DNA of 10,776 nt, taken from assembly GCA_049315625.1 (NCBI GenBank), contig JBMOJU010000169.1:1-10776 (forward strand), written 5' to 3'. A model generated the notes under the pieces. It had not been told where the DNA came from. It made no database searches and saw nothing but the letters and a program-made list of their open reading frames with translations. Source of the stretch: Paracraurococcus sp049315625 (GTDB lineage: Bacteria; Pseudomonadota; Alphaproteobacteria; Acetobacterales; Acetobacteraceae). Positions 1-6,599 of this stretch are shown here, piece after piece (position 1 is the stretch's first letter; each line of letters opens with the position of its first letter). Made by a program: the position numbers and the translations under genes.

Positions 1-422
1 ATGCCGAGGCTGGCGGCCCGCCAGGGGCCGATCCGCACCTGCCCCATCCCCCAGCCGATCAGCGCCGCCGCCACCGGCAGCCCGGCCGCCATCACCGCCG
101 AGCCCTGCGCCGCCGGCGCCAATTGGTACCCGGCATAGGCGCAGAGCGGGAAGCAGAGCCCGGCGAAGACCAGCAGCGCCGGCCAGCGCCGTGGCGCGAT
201 GCGCGGCAGACCGAACCAGGCGAGCAGCGGCAGGGCAAAGAGGAAGGCGCCGCCGAACCGCAGCGCCGCCACGTCCCAGGGCGTCAGCGCCTGCCGCACG
301 GTCAACCGCGACATCAGGTGGAAGCTGACCCAGATGCACAGCAGCCCGGCGGCGCAGGCCCAGCCGAGCCAGCGGTCCCGCCGCGCCGTGGCGGCCGGGG
401 AACGGGTCGCGGAGAGGCTCAG
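1..422 (-). CDS. EamA/DMT-family membrane transporter, N-terminal part (runs off the left edge)
   Basis: An open minus-strand frame covers the first 422 bases and continues past the window edge. Its 140 visible residues form about four hydrophobic helices (roughly 18-37, 51-71, 80-98, 103-125). The pattern T-P-W-D-V-A-A-L-R-F-G-G-A after helix 1, and A-P-A-A-Q-G-S-A-V-M after helix 3, is typical of EamA/drug-metabolite transporters, inner-membrane exporters of small metabolites. The substrate cannot be told. The start is odd: from the in-frame stop near 510 down to helix 1 there is no ATG, GTG or TTG. The best placed codon is CTG at 422-420, overlapping the TGA of the nicotinate phosphoribosyltransferase gene as CTGA, which would suggest translational coupling. 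The first ATG (residue 37) would remove helix 1. The family call is fairly sure; the start is uncertain. Confidence 0.72.
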   Translation of the reverse strand, partial: MSLSATRSPAATARRDRWLGWACAAGLLCIWVSFHLMSRLTVRQALTPWDVAALRFGGAFLFALPLLAWFGLPRIAPRRWPALLVFAGLCFPLCAYAGYQLAPAAQGSAVMAAGLPVAAALIGWGMGQVRIGPWRAASLG

Positions 423-1594
423 CCGGTATGCGCCCCGTTGCCGTTCTTCTTCCGCTCGCCGTTGCGATGAAGCAGGAATTCGCGGCCGACCTTCACCCGC
501 TTCACGCCGTCATAGGCGATGATGTCGGCCGTCGCGTAGGTTTCCGACCAGGTGTCGGGGATGAAGCTGCCGGTGCCGACCACGTCGATCGGTGCCTTGG
601 CCTCCGCCATCACCCGGCATTTCTGCACATTGAAGCCGGAGGAGGCGACGATCCGCACCTTGGGGAAGCCGGCCTCGTCCAGCGCCTCCCGCATCTTCCA
701 GATGGCGCTGGCGGAGACGCCGGTGCCGACCAGGTGGCGGAGTTCGGTCTCCGACCGGTAGCGGCGGATGGCGCCGGGCGCGTGGCGTTCCAGCACGGCG
801 TAGCTCTCGGCCGGGTCGAGCCCTTCGAGGAAGCGGCCGCCATGGGTGTCCAGCCGCACCGCCAGCCGTCCGGCGGCGGCGAGTTCGGCGAAGCGGCGGC
901 AGACCGCCAGGCCATCGGTGACCTCCCGCCCGAAATAATCGGTCAGGACGGTCAGCGGTTCGTCCGGGAAGGTCTCGTGGAACATCTCGGCGGCGCGCAA
1001 GGTGCTGCCGGCATAGCCGATCAGGGCATGCGGCATGGTGCCGTAGCCGCGCGGCGCGCCGAACCAATGCGCGGTGGCGTCGGTGGCGTTGCCGATGAAG
1101 CCCTTCGCGCCCTCCTTGGACGCAGCGGCGCCGCCGACGCTGGCGGCATAGGCCATCATGTCGGCCATCTCGGCGCCGGCGCAGTGCCGCGCATCCATCG
1201 CCAGGAAGGCAACCTGCGGCAGTTCCAGGCACATCTGGTAGGCGTTGTGCGCGGCCACGCAGGGCGGGCCGAGCTTCTGCAGGTACAGCGTCTCCAGATC
1301 CGCCAATTCGGTGAAGGCGCCGGTGAGGGTGAGGATCGGGTCGCCGGCCCCGACCCAGGTGCCCTCCGGATGGATCAGGTCGATCTCGAAGCGCGTGCCG
1401 CGTTCCCGCGCCACGGCTTCGAGGAACTCCATCGCCAGCCGCGGCGCGCTGACCACGGGGCGGCGGAGGAACACGGCATAGGTGACGCGCGCATCGCCGA
1501 AGCGCTGCACGATCGCCCGCGTGCGGTTGAAATAGGCGTCCGTGCGGGCGGAGATCGCCGCATCGGTTGGCCCAGCCGGCGGCGATCCGTCCAT
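419..1594 (-). CDS. pncB: Nicotinate phosphoribosyltransferase
   Basis: This 391-residue cytoplasmic enzyme should join nicotinate and PRPP to nicotinate mononucleotide, with ATP hydrolysis, in the Preiss-Handler NAD salvage route. Family landmarks run in order: N-terminal T-D-A-Y-F (18-22), M-D-A-R-H-C-A-G-A-E-M (133-143), G-F-I-G-N-A-T-D-A-T-A (165-175), G-T-M-P-H-A (185-190), T-V-L-T-D-Y-F-G (215-222), R-L-D-T-H-G-G-R (247-254), S-S-G-F-N-V (318-323) and the phosphate-binding-like V-V-G-T-G-S-F (338-344). Length and order match the NAPRTase side of the NAPRTase/QPRTase fold. ATG at 1594 is preceded by an AGGGA ribosome site. The gene follows the DAHP synthase gene by 19 bp and its stop overlaps the possible start of the transporter, so the three are probably one transcript. 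The tail (about 378-391, rich in K, N and G) is low complexity. No key motif appears missing. Confidence 0.92.
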   Translation of the reverse strand: MDGSPPAGPTDAAISARTDAYFNRTRAIVQRFGDARVTYAVFLRRPVVSAPRLAMEFLEAVARERGTRFEIDLIHPEGTWVGAGDPILTLTGAFTELADLETLYLQKLGPPCVAAHNAYQMCLELPQVAFLAMDARHCAGAEMADMMAYAASVGGAAASKEGAKGFIGNATDATAHWFGAPRGYGTMPHALIGYAGSTLRAAEMFHETFPDEPLTVLTDYFGREVTDGLAVCRRFAELAAAGRLAVRLDTHGGRFLEGLDPAESYAVLERHAPGAIRRYRSETELRHLVGTGVSASAIWKMREALDEAGFPKVRIVASSGFNVQKCRVMAEAKAPIDVVGTGSFIPDTWSETYATADIIAYDGVKRVKVGREFLLHRNGERKKNGNGAHTG

Positions 1595-1613
1595 TGGCGT
1601 TCCCTGCCCCGTC

Positions 1614-2993
1614 CTACTCGGCCGCGCGCGCCGCGGGTGCCGGGGCCGGCACGCGCCGGGCCTTCAGCTCCTCGGCGATCAGGAAGGCGAGTTCCAGCGA
1701 CTGCTCGGCATTCAGCCGCGGGTCGCAGAAGGTCTGGTAGCGCAGCGCCAGGTCCGCCTCGCTCAGTTTATGCGCGCCGCCGAGGCATTCGGTGACCTCC
1801 TGGCCGGTCATCTCGACATGCACGCCGCCGGGCTGGGTGCCCTCCATCGCATGGGCGTCGAAGAAGCGGCGCACCTCGGTCAGGATGGCGTCGAAGGGCC
1901 GGGTCTTGTAGGCGCCGACGCTGGTGGTGTTGCCGTGCATCGGGTCGGATAGCCAGACCACGTTGCGGCCGGCCCGCTTCACCGCGCGCAGCAGCGGCGG
2001 CAGCTTGGCCTCCAGCTTGTCGGCCCCCATGCGGGAGATGAGGGTCAGCCGGCCCATCTCGTTGGCCGGGTTCAGCACCTCGGTCAGCCGCACCAGCTCG
2101 TCCGGGTCGGAGGTCGGGCCGACCTTGAGGCCGATCGGGTTCTTCACCCCGCGCAGGAATTCGACATGCGCGCCGTCCAGTTGCCGGGTGCGCTCGCCGA
2201 TCCAGAGGAAATGCGCCGAGCAGGCGTAGCTGTCGCCGGTGGTGGAATCGACCCGGGTCAGCGCCTGCTCGTACGGCAGCAGCAGGCTTTCGTGCGAGGT
2301 GTAGAAATCCGTCTCCCGCACCTGCGGCAGGTCGGACATCCCGCAGGCCTGCATGAAGCCCAGCGTCTCGTCGATCCGCGCCGCCAGGTCCTGGTAGCGG
2401 GAGGCGAGCGGGCTGCGCTCGACGAAGCCGAGATTCCAGCGGTGCACCTGGTGCAGGTCGGCGTACCCACCCGTGGCGAAGGCGCGCAGCAGGTTCAGCG
2501 TGCCGGCCGACTGCATATAGGCGAATTCCATCCGCGCCGGATCCGGGATGCGGGCGGCGGAGGTGAATTCGGGGCCGTTGATGATGTCGCCGCGGTAGGA
2601 GGGCAGGGTCACGCCATCCTTGGTCTCGACATCCGAGGAGCGCGGCTTGGCGAATTGCCCGGCCATGCGGCCGAGCTTCACCACCGGGGTGCCGCCACCG
2701 AAGGTCAGCACCACCGCCATCTGCAGCAGCACCCGGAAGGTGTCGCGGATGATGTTGGCGGTGAAGTCGGAGAAGCTCTCGGCGCAGTCGCCGCCCTGCA
2801 GGACGAAGGCCTGGCCGTGGCCGGCCTTGGCCAGCGCGGCCTGCAGCCGGCGGGCCTCGCCGGCGAAGACGAGCGGCGGCCACTTGGCGAGGCGTGCCTC
2901 GGCCTCGGCCAGCTTGGATTGGTCGGGGTATTCGGGAACCTGCCGGATCGGCATGTCCCGCCAGCTTCCGGGGTGCCACCCGCGCGCGGTCAT
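1614..2993 (-). CDS. aroG: Class II 3-deoxy-7-phosphoheptulonate (DAHP) synthase
   Basis: This 459-residue protein catalyses the first shikimate-pathway step, condensing phosphoenolpyruvate and erythrose 4-phosphate to DAHP. It belongs to the class II (plant/mycobacterial/pseudomonad) type, unrelated in sequence to E. coli AroF/G/H. Diagnostic motifs are G-G-D-C-A-E-S-F (67-74), G-R-M-A-G-Q-F-A-K-P-R-S (108-119), D-P-M-H-G-N-T (350-356), G-G-V-H-V-E-M-T-G-Q (389-398) and Q-T-F-C-D-P-R-L-N-A-E-Q (420-431). Cys70, His353, Glu394 and Asp424 correspond to the four metal ligands known in the family. The length is standard for bacterial class II enzymes without the extra N-terminal regulatory elements of the mycobacterial protein. 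ATG at 2993 has an AGGAAA ribosome site seven bases upstream (3001-3006). The C-terminus ends in a short Pro/Ala-rich tail. The gene symbol is by convention only; naming varies for class II enzymes. Confidence 0.95.
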   Translation of the reverse strand: MTARGWHPGSWRDMPIRQVPEYPDQSKLAEAEARLAKWPPLVFAGEARRLQAALAKAGHGQAFVLQGGDCAESFSDFTANIIRDTFRVLLQMAVVLTFGGGTPVVKLGRMAGQFAKPRSSDVETKDGVTLPSYRGDIINGPEFTSAARIPDPARMEFAYMQSAGTLNLLRAFATGGYADLHQVHRWNLGFVERSPLASRYQDLAARIDETLGFMQACGMSDLPQVRETDFYTSHESLLLPYEQALTRVDSTTGDSYACSAHFLWIGERTRQLDGAHVEFLRGVKNPIGLKVGPTSDPDELVRLTEVLNPANEMGRLTLISRMGADKLEAKLPPLLRAVKRAGRNVVWLSDPMHGNTTSVGAYKTRPFDAILTEVRRFFDAHAMEGTQPGGVHVEMTGQEVTECLGGAHKLSEADLALRYQTFCDPRLNAEQSLELAFLIAEELKARRVPAPAPAARAAE

Positions 2994-3040
2994 TAGGGCG
3001 TTTCCTAAGTCAAAGGGCGGGGAGCCTAGCGCAGCGGCGC

Positions 3041-3057
3041 GCCGGGGTGAACCCGGC
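3041..3057 (-). terminator. Small GC hairpin after the glutathione reductase gene (possible weak terminator)
   Basis: Bases 3041-3046 (gccggg) and 3052-3057 (cccggc) form a perfect 6-bp stem around a 5-base loop in the 90-bp gap between the glutathione reductase stop and the DAHP synthase start. No T run follows it on the minus strand, so it is not a textbook intrinsic terminator. It may only pause or stabilise RNA. The rest of this gap shows the DAHP synthase ribosome site and nothing else I can name. Confidence 0.25.
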
Positions 3058-3083
3058 AGGTGCAGGCGGCGCCCGCGGGGCTG

Positions 3084-4460
3084 CTATTCCGCCGCCGCAC
3101 GGATGCCCGCCTCCCGCGTCCGGGTCCGCATCGTCACGAACTCCTCCGCCGCCGTCGGGTGGATGCCGATGGTGCGGTCGAAATCCTGCTTGGTCAGGCC
3201 CGCCGCCACCGCGATGCCGATCCCCTGCATGATCTCGGCGCTGTCCTCGCCCAGCATGTGGGCGCCCAGCACGCGCTGCGTCTCCTGGCAGACCACCAGC
3301 TTCATCAGGGATTTCCGCCCCGGCCGCTTGCTGATGGTGTGCCGCATCGGGGTGAAGCTGGCGACGTAGACATCCACCGGCCCCAGCATCGCGGCGTCGG
3401 CTTCGGTCAGCCCCACCGTGCCGATGGGGGGCGAGGTGAAGACGGCGGTCGGCACGTTCAGGTAGCTCGCCCTGCGCGGCTTGTTGCCGAACAGCGTGTC
3501 GGCCAGCGCATGCCCGACCGCGGTCGCCATCGGCGTCAGGTTCAGCTTGTTGGTGACGTCGCCGATCGCCCAGATGTTCGGCACCGTCGTCCGGTGCTCC
3601 TCGTCGATCTCGACCGCACCGCGCGCGTCGCACATGACGCCGGCGGCATCGAGGTGCAGGCCATGCGTGTTCGGCTCCCGGCCCGTGGCGAACAGCACCG
3701 CATCGGCCTCGACCGCCGCGCCGCCCAGCAACGAAAGGCGCAGGTGGTCGCCCTGGCGGTCCAGCCGGGCCGGGTGGTGGCCGACATGCTGACGGATGCC
3801 CTGCGCGTCCAGCGCCTCCTTCAGCGCCACGCGGATGTCGGCATCGAAGCCGCGCAGCGGCAGGTCGGCGCGGTAGACCAGATCGACCTCGGCCCCCAGG
3901 CCGCGGAAGACGCAGGCGAATTCCAGCGCGATGTAGCCGCTGCCGACCACCGCCAGGCGCTTCGGCACCTGCTTCAGGTCGAAGACGTCGTCGGACAGCA
4001 TGCCGAGCTCGTCGCCCGGCAGGCCCGGCCGCACCGCCCGGCCGCCGACCGCGATGACGATCTTCTCCGCCGTCACCCGCTTGCCGCCGACATCCAGCGT
4101 ATGCGCGTCGATGAAGGTGGCGCGGGCATCGAAGCTGGTGCAGCCGGCGCCGGCTAGCAGGCGGCCATAGATGCCGTTCAGCCGCGCCACCTCGGCATCC
4201 CGCGCCGCCTTCAGGACGGAGAGGTCGAAGCCGGTGCGCTCGATGCTCCAGCCGAAGGCCGCCGCATCCTCGGCCCACTGCCCGTATTCGGCGGCGTTCA
4301 CCATGATCTTCTTCGGCACGCAGCCGACATTGACGCAGGTGCCGCCCCAGAAGCGCTCCTCGGCCACGGCCACCTTGGCGCCGTGCATCGCGGCGATGCG
4401 GGCGCAGCGGACACCGGCCGAGCCGCCGCCGATGACAAAGAGGTCGAAATCATAGGCCAT
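3084..4460 (-). CDS. gor: Glutathione-disulfide reductase
   Basis: This 458-residue FAD flavoenzyme reduces glutathione disulfide with NADPH in the cytoplasm. It shows the FAD-binding G-G-G-S-A-G (11-16), the redox pair in G-G-T-C-V-N-V-G-C-V-P-K-K (Cys42 and Cys47), the NADPH-binding G-S-G-Y-I-A-L-E-F (173-181) followed by Arg197 and Arg203, which match the NADPH-selecting arginines of E. coli GR, the second FAD motif A-I-G-D-V-T (298-303), and the catalytic tail G-I-H-P-T-A-A-E-E (432-440; His434, Glu439). This separates it from dihydrolipoamide dehydrogenase and mercuric reductase. The frame is open upstream to an ATG at 4703, but the family N-terminus and a consensus GGAGGAAG ribosome site (4471-4478) fix the start at 4460; the extension would overlap the regulator gene. 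It lies 80 bp downstream of the LysR gene and may have its own promoter. Confidence 0.94.
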   Translation of the reverse strand: MAYDFDLFVIGGGSAGVRCARIAAMHGAKVAVAEERFWGGTCVNVGCVPKKIMVNAAEYGQWAEDAAAFGWSIERTGFDLSVLKAARDAEVARLNGIYGRLLAGAGCTSFDARATFIDAHTLDVGGKRVTAEKIVIAVGGRAVRPGLPGDELGMLSDDVFDLKQVPKRLAVVGSGYIALEFACVFRGLGAEVDLVYRADLPLRGFDADIRVALKEALDAQGIRQHVGHHPARLDRQGDHLRLSLLGGAAVEADAVLFATGREPNTHGLHLDAAGVMCDARGAVEIDEEHRTTVPNIWAIGDVTNKLNLTPMATAVGHALADTLFGNKPRRASYLNVPTAVFTSPPIGTVGLTEADAAMLGPVDVYVASFTPMRHTISKRPGRKSLMKLVVCQETQRVLGAHMLGEDSAEIMQGIGIAVAAGLTKQDFDRTIGIHPTAAEEFVTMRTRTREAGIRAAAE

Positions 4461-4470
4461 GGGTGCTGCC

Positions 4471-4478
4471 CTTCCTCC
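4471..4478 (-). promoter_or_regulatory. Ribosome-binding site deciding the gor start
   Basis: On the minus strand these bases read GGAGGAAG, near-consensus Shine-Dalgarno, ending ten bases before ATG 4460. They select that start over the in-frame ATG 81 codons upstream. The surrounding 80-bp gap (4461-4540) also holds a small AT-rich patch (minus strand CATATAGG, 4504-4511) that might be part of a promoter -10 element, but I see no convincing -35 partner. Confidence 0.65.
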
Positions 4479-4540
4479 GCCGGCCGCAGCCGGACCATCC
4501 GCCCCTATATGCGTCGGCCGGGCGGCAAAGGGTACCCGGG

Positions 4541-5506
4541 TCAGGCCGCCAGCCCGAACTCCGCCAGGAAGCGGCCGGCGCCCACCTCCGCCTCCCGGTC
4601 CGTGGTCCGCAGCAGGTCGAGGAAGGCGGTCTCCACCTCGCTTGGGCGGCGATTCCGCAGCCGTAGGATGGCCTGCTGCACGACCATCCAGGGTGCCCGC
4701 CATGGCAAGGCCACCAATTCTCCGGCGCGGATTGCTGCTTCGGCGACGCTGAGCGTGCAGGCCGCCACCGCATTCGATCCACGGAGGGCCTGCAGGGATG
4801 CGGTGGGGCTATCCAGGACCAGCGCCGGAAAGGCCGGGTGCAGTTCGCCGTCGCGGCGGGCCTGTTCGCGCGCCAGGGCGAGGGGCTCCTGCGCCCGGCG
4901 CGGTGTTCGGCCGAGGAAGACGAAGGGCCAGGCCATGATGCGAGCCAGGTCGAGCGGCAGGCCCGGCTCGGCCAGCGGATGCCCGGGCCTCACGAGGAAG
5001 ACGCCCGGCATGGGGTGCAGCTGCTCCACCTCCAGGTCCGGCGCCTCGCCGAGATCGCTGACATCGGCGATGCCGATCGCCGCCTCCCGCTCCCGCACCG
5101 CGCGGGGGATGTCGGCCCAGTTGGCGGTGCCGAGCCTAAGCCGGACGGTGGGGTGCACCTCCAGCATCCGGGCAGCGGCGACCAGCGCGGTGGTCTCGGC
5201 GACATATGCGCCGGCGATGACGCTCAGGGTCTGGGTCTGGGCCCCGCGCACCTCCGCCAGATGGCGGTCCAGCCGCTCCAGCCGGCCGAGGATCTCGCCG
5301 GCCTCCGCCAGCAGCGCCCGGCAGAGGTCGGTCGGCGCCATGCCGCGCCGGCTGCGCTCGAACAGCGGCCCGCGGAGCCGGGCCTCCAGCCCCGCCAGGC
5401 TGCGGGTCAGCGCCGGCTGGCCGATCGACAGCACCCGGGCGGCGCGGGCCAGGCTGCCATGCTCCGCGACGGTGCGGGCGAGGATGAGGTCCTTGACCTC
5501 CAGCAT
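4541..5506 (-). CDS. LysR-family transcriptional regulator
   Basis: This 321-residue protein has the LysR winged helix-turn-helix at about residues 4-63 (V-A-E-H-G-S-L-A-R-A-A at 13-23, then Q-P-A-L-T-R-S-L-A-G-L-E at 30-41 and P-L-F-E-R-S-R-R-G at 47-55), a linker helix, and a periplasmic-binding-protein-like effector domain from about 90 to 295. ATG at 5506 fits the family N-terminus and has an AGGA ribosome site eight bases upstream; an upstream in-frame ATG at 5614 would add residues and overlap the divergent gene. The gene stands back to back with the FGE/sulfatase cluster across 101 bp, the usual LysR arrangement for controlling the divergent operon and itself. It also precedes gor on the same strand, so control of gor is possible. 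No OxyR-type Cys pair is evident. The effector is unknown; a sulfur-related ligand is only a guess from context. Confidence 0.9.
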   Translation of the reverse strand: MLEVKDLILARTVAEHGSLARAARVLSIGQPALTRSLAGLEARLRGPLFERSRRGMAPTDLCRALLAEAGEILGRLERLDRHLAEVRGAQTQTLSVIAGAYVAETTALVAAARMLEVHPTVRLRLGTANWADIPRAVREREAAIGIADVSDLGEAPDLEVEQLHPMPGVFLVRPGHPLAEPGLPLDLARIMAWPFVFLGRTPRRAQEPLALAREQARRDGELHPAFPALVLDSPTASLQALRGSNAVAACTLSVAEAAIRAGELVALPWRAPWMVVQQAILRLRNRRPSEVETAFLDLLRTTDREAEVGAGRFLAEFGLAA

Positions 5507-5529
5507 ATGCCGAATCCTGATGGATAACT

Positions 5530-5542
5530 TGCCGGGACGGCA
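5530..5542. promoter_or_regulatory. Candidate LysR box (T-N11-A dyad) in the divergent intergenic region
   Basis: The bases TGCCG-GGA-CGGCA are a perfect 5-bp inverted repeat spanning exactly 13 bases with T first and A last, which satisfies the LysR-family T-N11-A operator rule. It lies 23 bases upstream of the LysR start codon and 65 bases upstream of the FGE start codon, in the 101-bp divergent region. Similar 11-12-base direct copies (atcctgatgga at 5514-5524, atcctggatgga at 5551-5562) flank it. A 5-bp arm in high-GC DNA can arise by chance, so this is a candidate only. Confidence 0.42.
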
Positions 5543-5571
5543 TTGGTAGCATCCTGGATGGAAGCCCCATA

Positions 5572-5585
5572 GTCCGCCCGCGGAC
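5572..5585. repeat. Perfect inverted repeat GTCCGC-CC-GCGGAC upstream of the FGE gene
   Basis: Two 6-base arms (5572-5577 and 5580-5585) are exact reverse complements separated by two bases, ending 22 bases before the FGE start. It could be a second regulator half-site (LysR activators often bind a recognition and an activation site) or another factor's operator. The two-base centre is too short for a good RNA loop, which favours a DNA site. Confidence 0.35.
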
Positions 5586-5607
5586 CGGCGAGGGAACGAG
5601 TCGCGGC

Positions 5608-6588
5608 ATGTCATTGGCGGAGCAAAGCGCGGCCTCGGCCTCGGCCGTCTCCGCCGGGATGGTGCGCGTCCCGGGCGGCCGTTTCCTCATGGGCTCCGAC
5701 CGCCACTACGCCGAGGAGCGGCCGGCTCATTCGGTGACGGTCAGCGGCTTCTGGATGGATACGACCACCGTCACCAACGCCGAATTCGCCCGCTTCGTCG
5801 CCGCCACCGGCTATCGCACGGTGGCTGATCGGCCGCTCGACCCGGGGATGTATCCCGGCGCCGACGCGGCGATGCTGGTGCCCGGCGCGCTGGTCTTCCG
5901 CATGACCGACGGGCCGGTCGATACAAGCGACCTCACCCACTGGTGGCACTGGACCCCGGGCGCCTGCTGGCACCGGCCGGAAGGCCCCGGCAGCGGGATC
6001 GAGGGGCGGGATGCCCACCCGGTGGTGCATGTCGCCTACGAGGATGCCGAGGCCTATGCGCACTGGGCCGGCAAGGCGCTGCCGACCGAGGCGGAGTGGG
6101 AATTCGCCGCCCGCGGCGGGCTCGACGGACGTGAATTCGTCTGGGGCGACGAGCTGGCGCCGGGCGGCGTACACCAGGCCAATACCTGGCAGGGCCCCTT
6201 CCCCTGGCGCAACTTCGCCGCCGACGGCTTCGAGCGTACCGCGCCCGTCGGCTCCTACCCTGCCAATGGCTATGGCCTGTACGACATGGCCGGCAATGTC
6301 TGGCAGTGGACCACGGACTGGTTCGCCGCCCGCCATGCCGCCGACCCGGGCAAGCCCTGCTGCGCACCGGAGAATCCGCGCGGGCCACCGATGGAAGCGA
6401 GCTTCGACCGGACGCAGCCGACCATCCGCATACCCCGGAAGGTGGTGAAGGGCGGCAGCTTCCTTTGCGCGCCGAGCTATTGCCGCCGTTACCGCCCGGC
6501 GGCGCGGCACGCCCAGATGGTGGACACCGGCATGAGCCATATCGGCTTCCGCTGCATCCGCCGCGACCCATCCCCCGCCACAACATGA
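5608..6588 (+). CDS. Formylglycine-generating enzyme (sulfatase maturase, SUMF1/FGE family)
   Basis: This 326-residue protein should oxidise the active-site cysteine of a sulfatase to formylglycine, using O2 and copper, in the cytoplasm before export. It has no signal peptide. The FGE-sulfatase domain begins at M-V-R-V-P-G-G-R-F-L-M-G-S (18-30) and includes T-V-T-N-A-E-F-A-R-F-V (54-64), L-P-T-E-A-E-W-E-F-A-A-R-G-G (158-171), Y-D-M-A-G-N-V-W-Q-W (225-234) and N-P-R-G-P-P (256-261). The catalytic core G-G-S-F-L-C-x4-C (282-292; Cys287, Cys292), then R-R-Y-R-P-A-A-R (293-300) and I-G-F-R-C (312-316), has the same spacing as the two active-site cysteines of human and Streptomyces FGE. That distinguishes it from EgtB or NirV-like relatives. 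The stop codon overlaps an ATG at 6585 in the next gene's frame. Its ribosome site is weak (AGGG about 13 bases upstream). Confidence 0.93.
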   Translation: MSLAEQSAASASAVSAGMVRVPGGRFLMGSDRHYAEERPAHSVTVSGFWMDTTTVTNAEFARFVAATGYRTVADRPLDPGMYPGADAAMLVPGALVFRMTDGPVDTSDLTHWWHWTPGACWHRPEGPGSGIEGRDAHPVVHVAYEDAEAYAHWAGKALPTEAEWEFAARGGLDGREFVWGDELAPGGVHQANTWQGPFPWRNFAADGFERTAPVGSYPANGYGLYDMAGNVWQWTTDWFAARHAADPGKPCCAPENPRGPPMEASFDRTQPTIRIPRKVVKGGSFLCAPSYCRRYRPAARHAQMVDTGMSHIGFRCIRRDPSPATT

Positions 6589-6599
6589 GAGACGAGCCC

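Noticed and set aside
428..1795. Long plus-strand open frame opposite the nicotinate phosphoribosyltransferase gene
   Set aside because: It mirrors the codon pattern of the strongly supported minus-strand gene, shows no protein motif, and is a common artefact of very GC-rich coding DNA. The same applies to long frames opposite the DAHP synthase (2166-2996) and gor (3060-4157) genes.
4504..4511. AT-rich patch as a promoter -10 for gor
   Set aside because: No -35-like hexamer is found at proper spacing, so it is mentioned under the ribosome site but not called as a promoter.
4461..4703. 81-residue N-terminal extension of glutathione reductase from ATG 4703
   Set aside because: It would overlap the LysR coding region, and the conserved FAD-binding N-terminus plus a consensus ribosome site point to 4460.
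4541..5506. Assignment of the LysR protein as OxyR because it precedes glutathione reductase
   Set aside because: The paired redox cysteines and surrounding sequence expected in OxyR are not visible; only family-level naming is justified.
6306..6599. N-terminal extension of the sulfatase from ATG 6306
   Set aside because: It lies inside the FGE gene in another frame and would bury the Tat signal peptide; 6600 (or 6585) is the sensible start.
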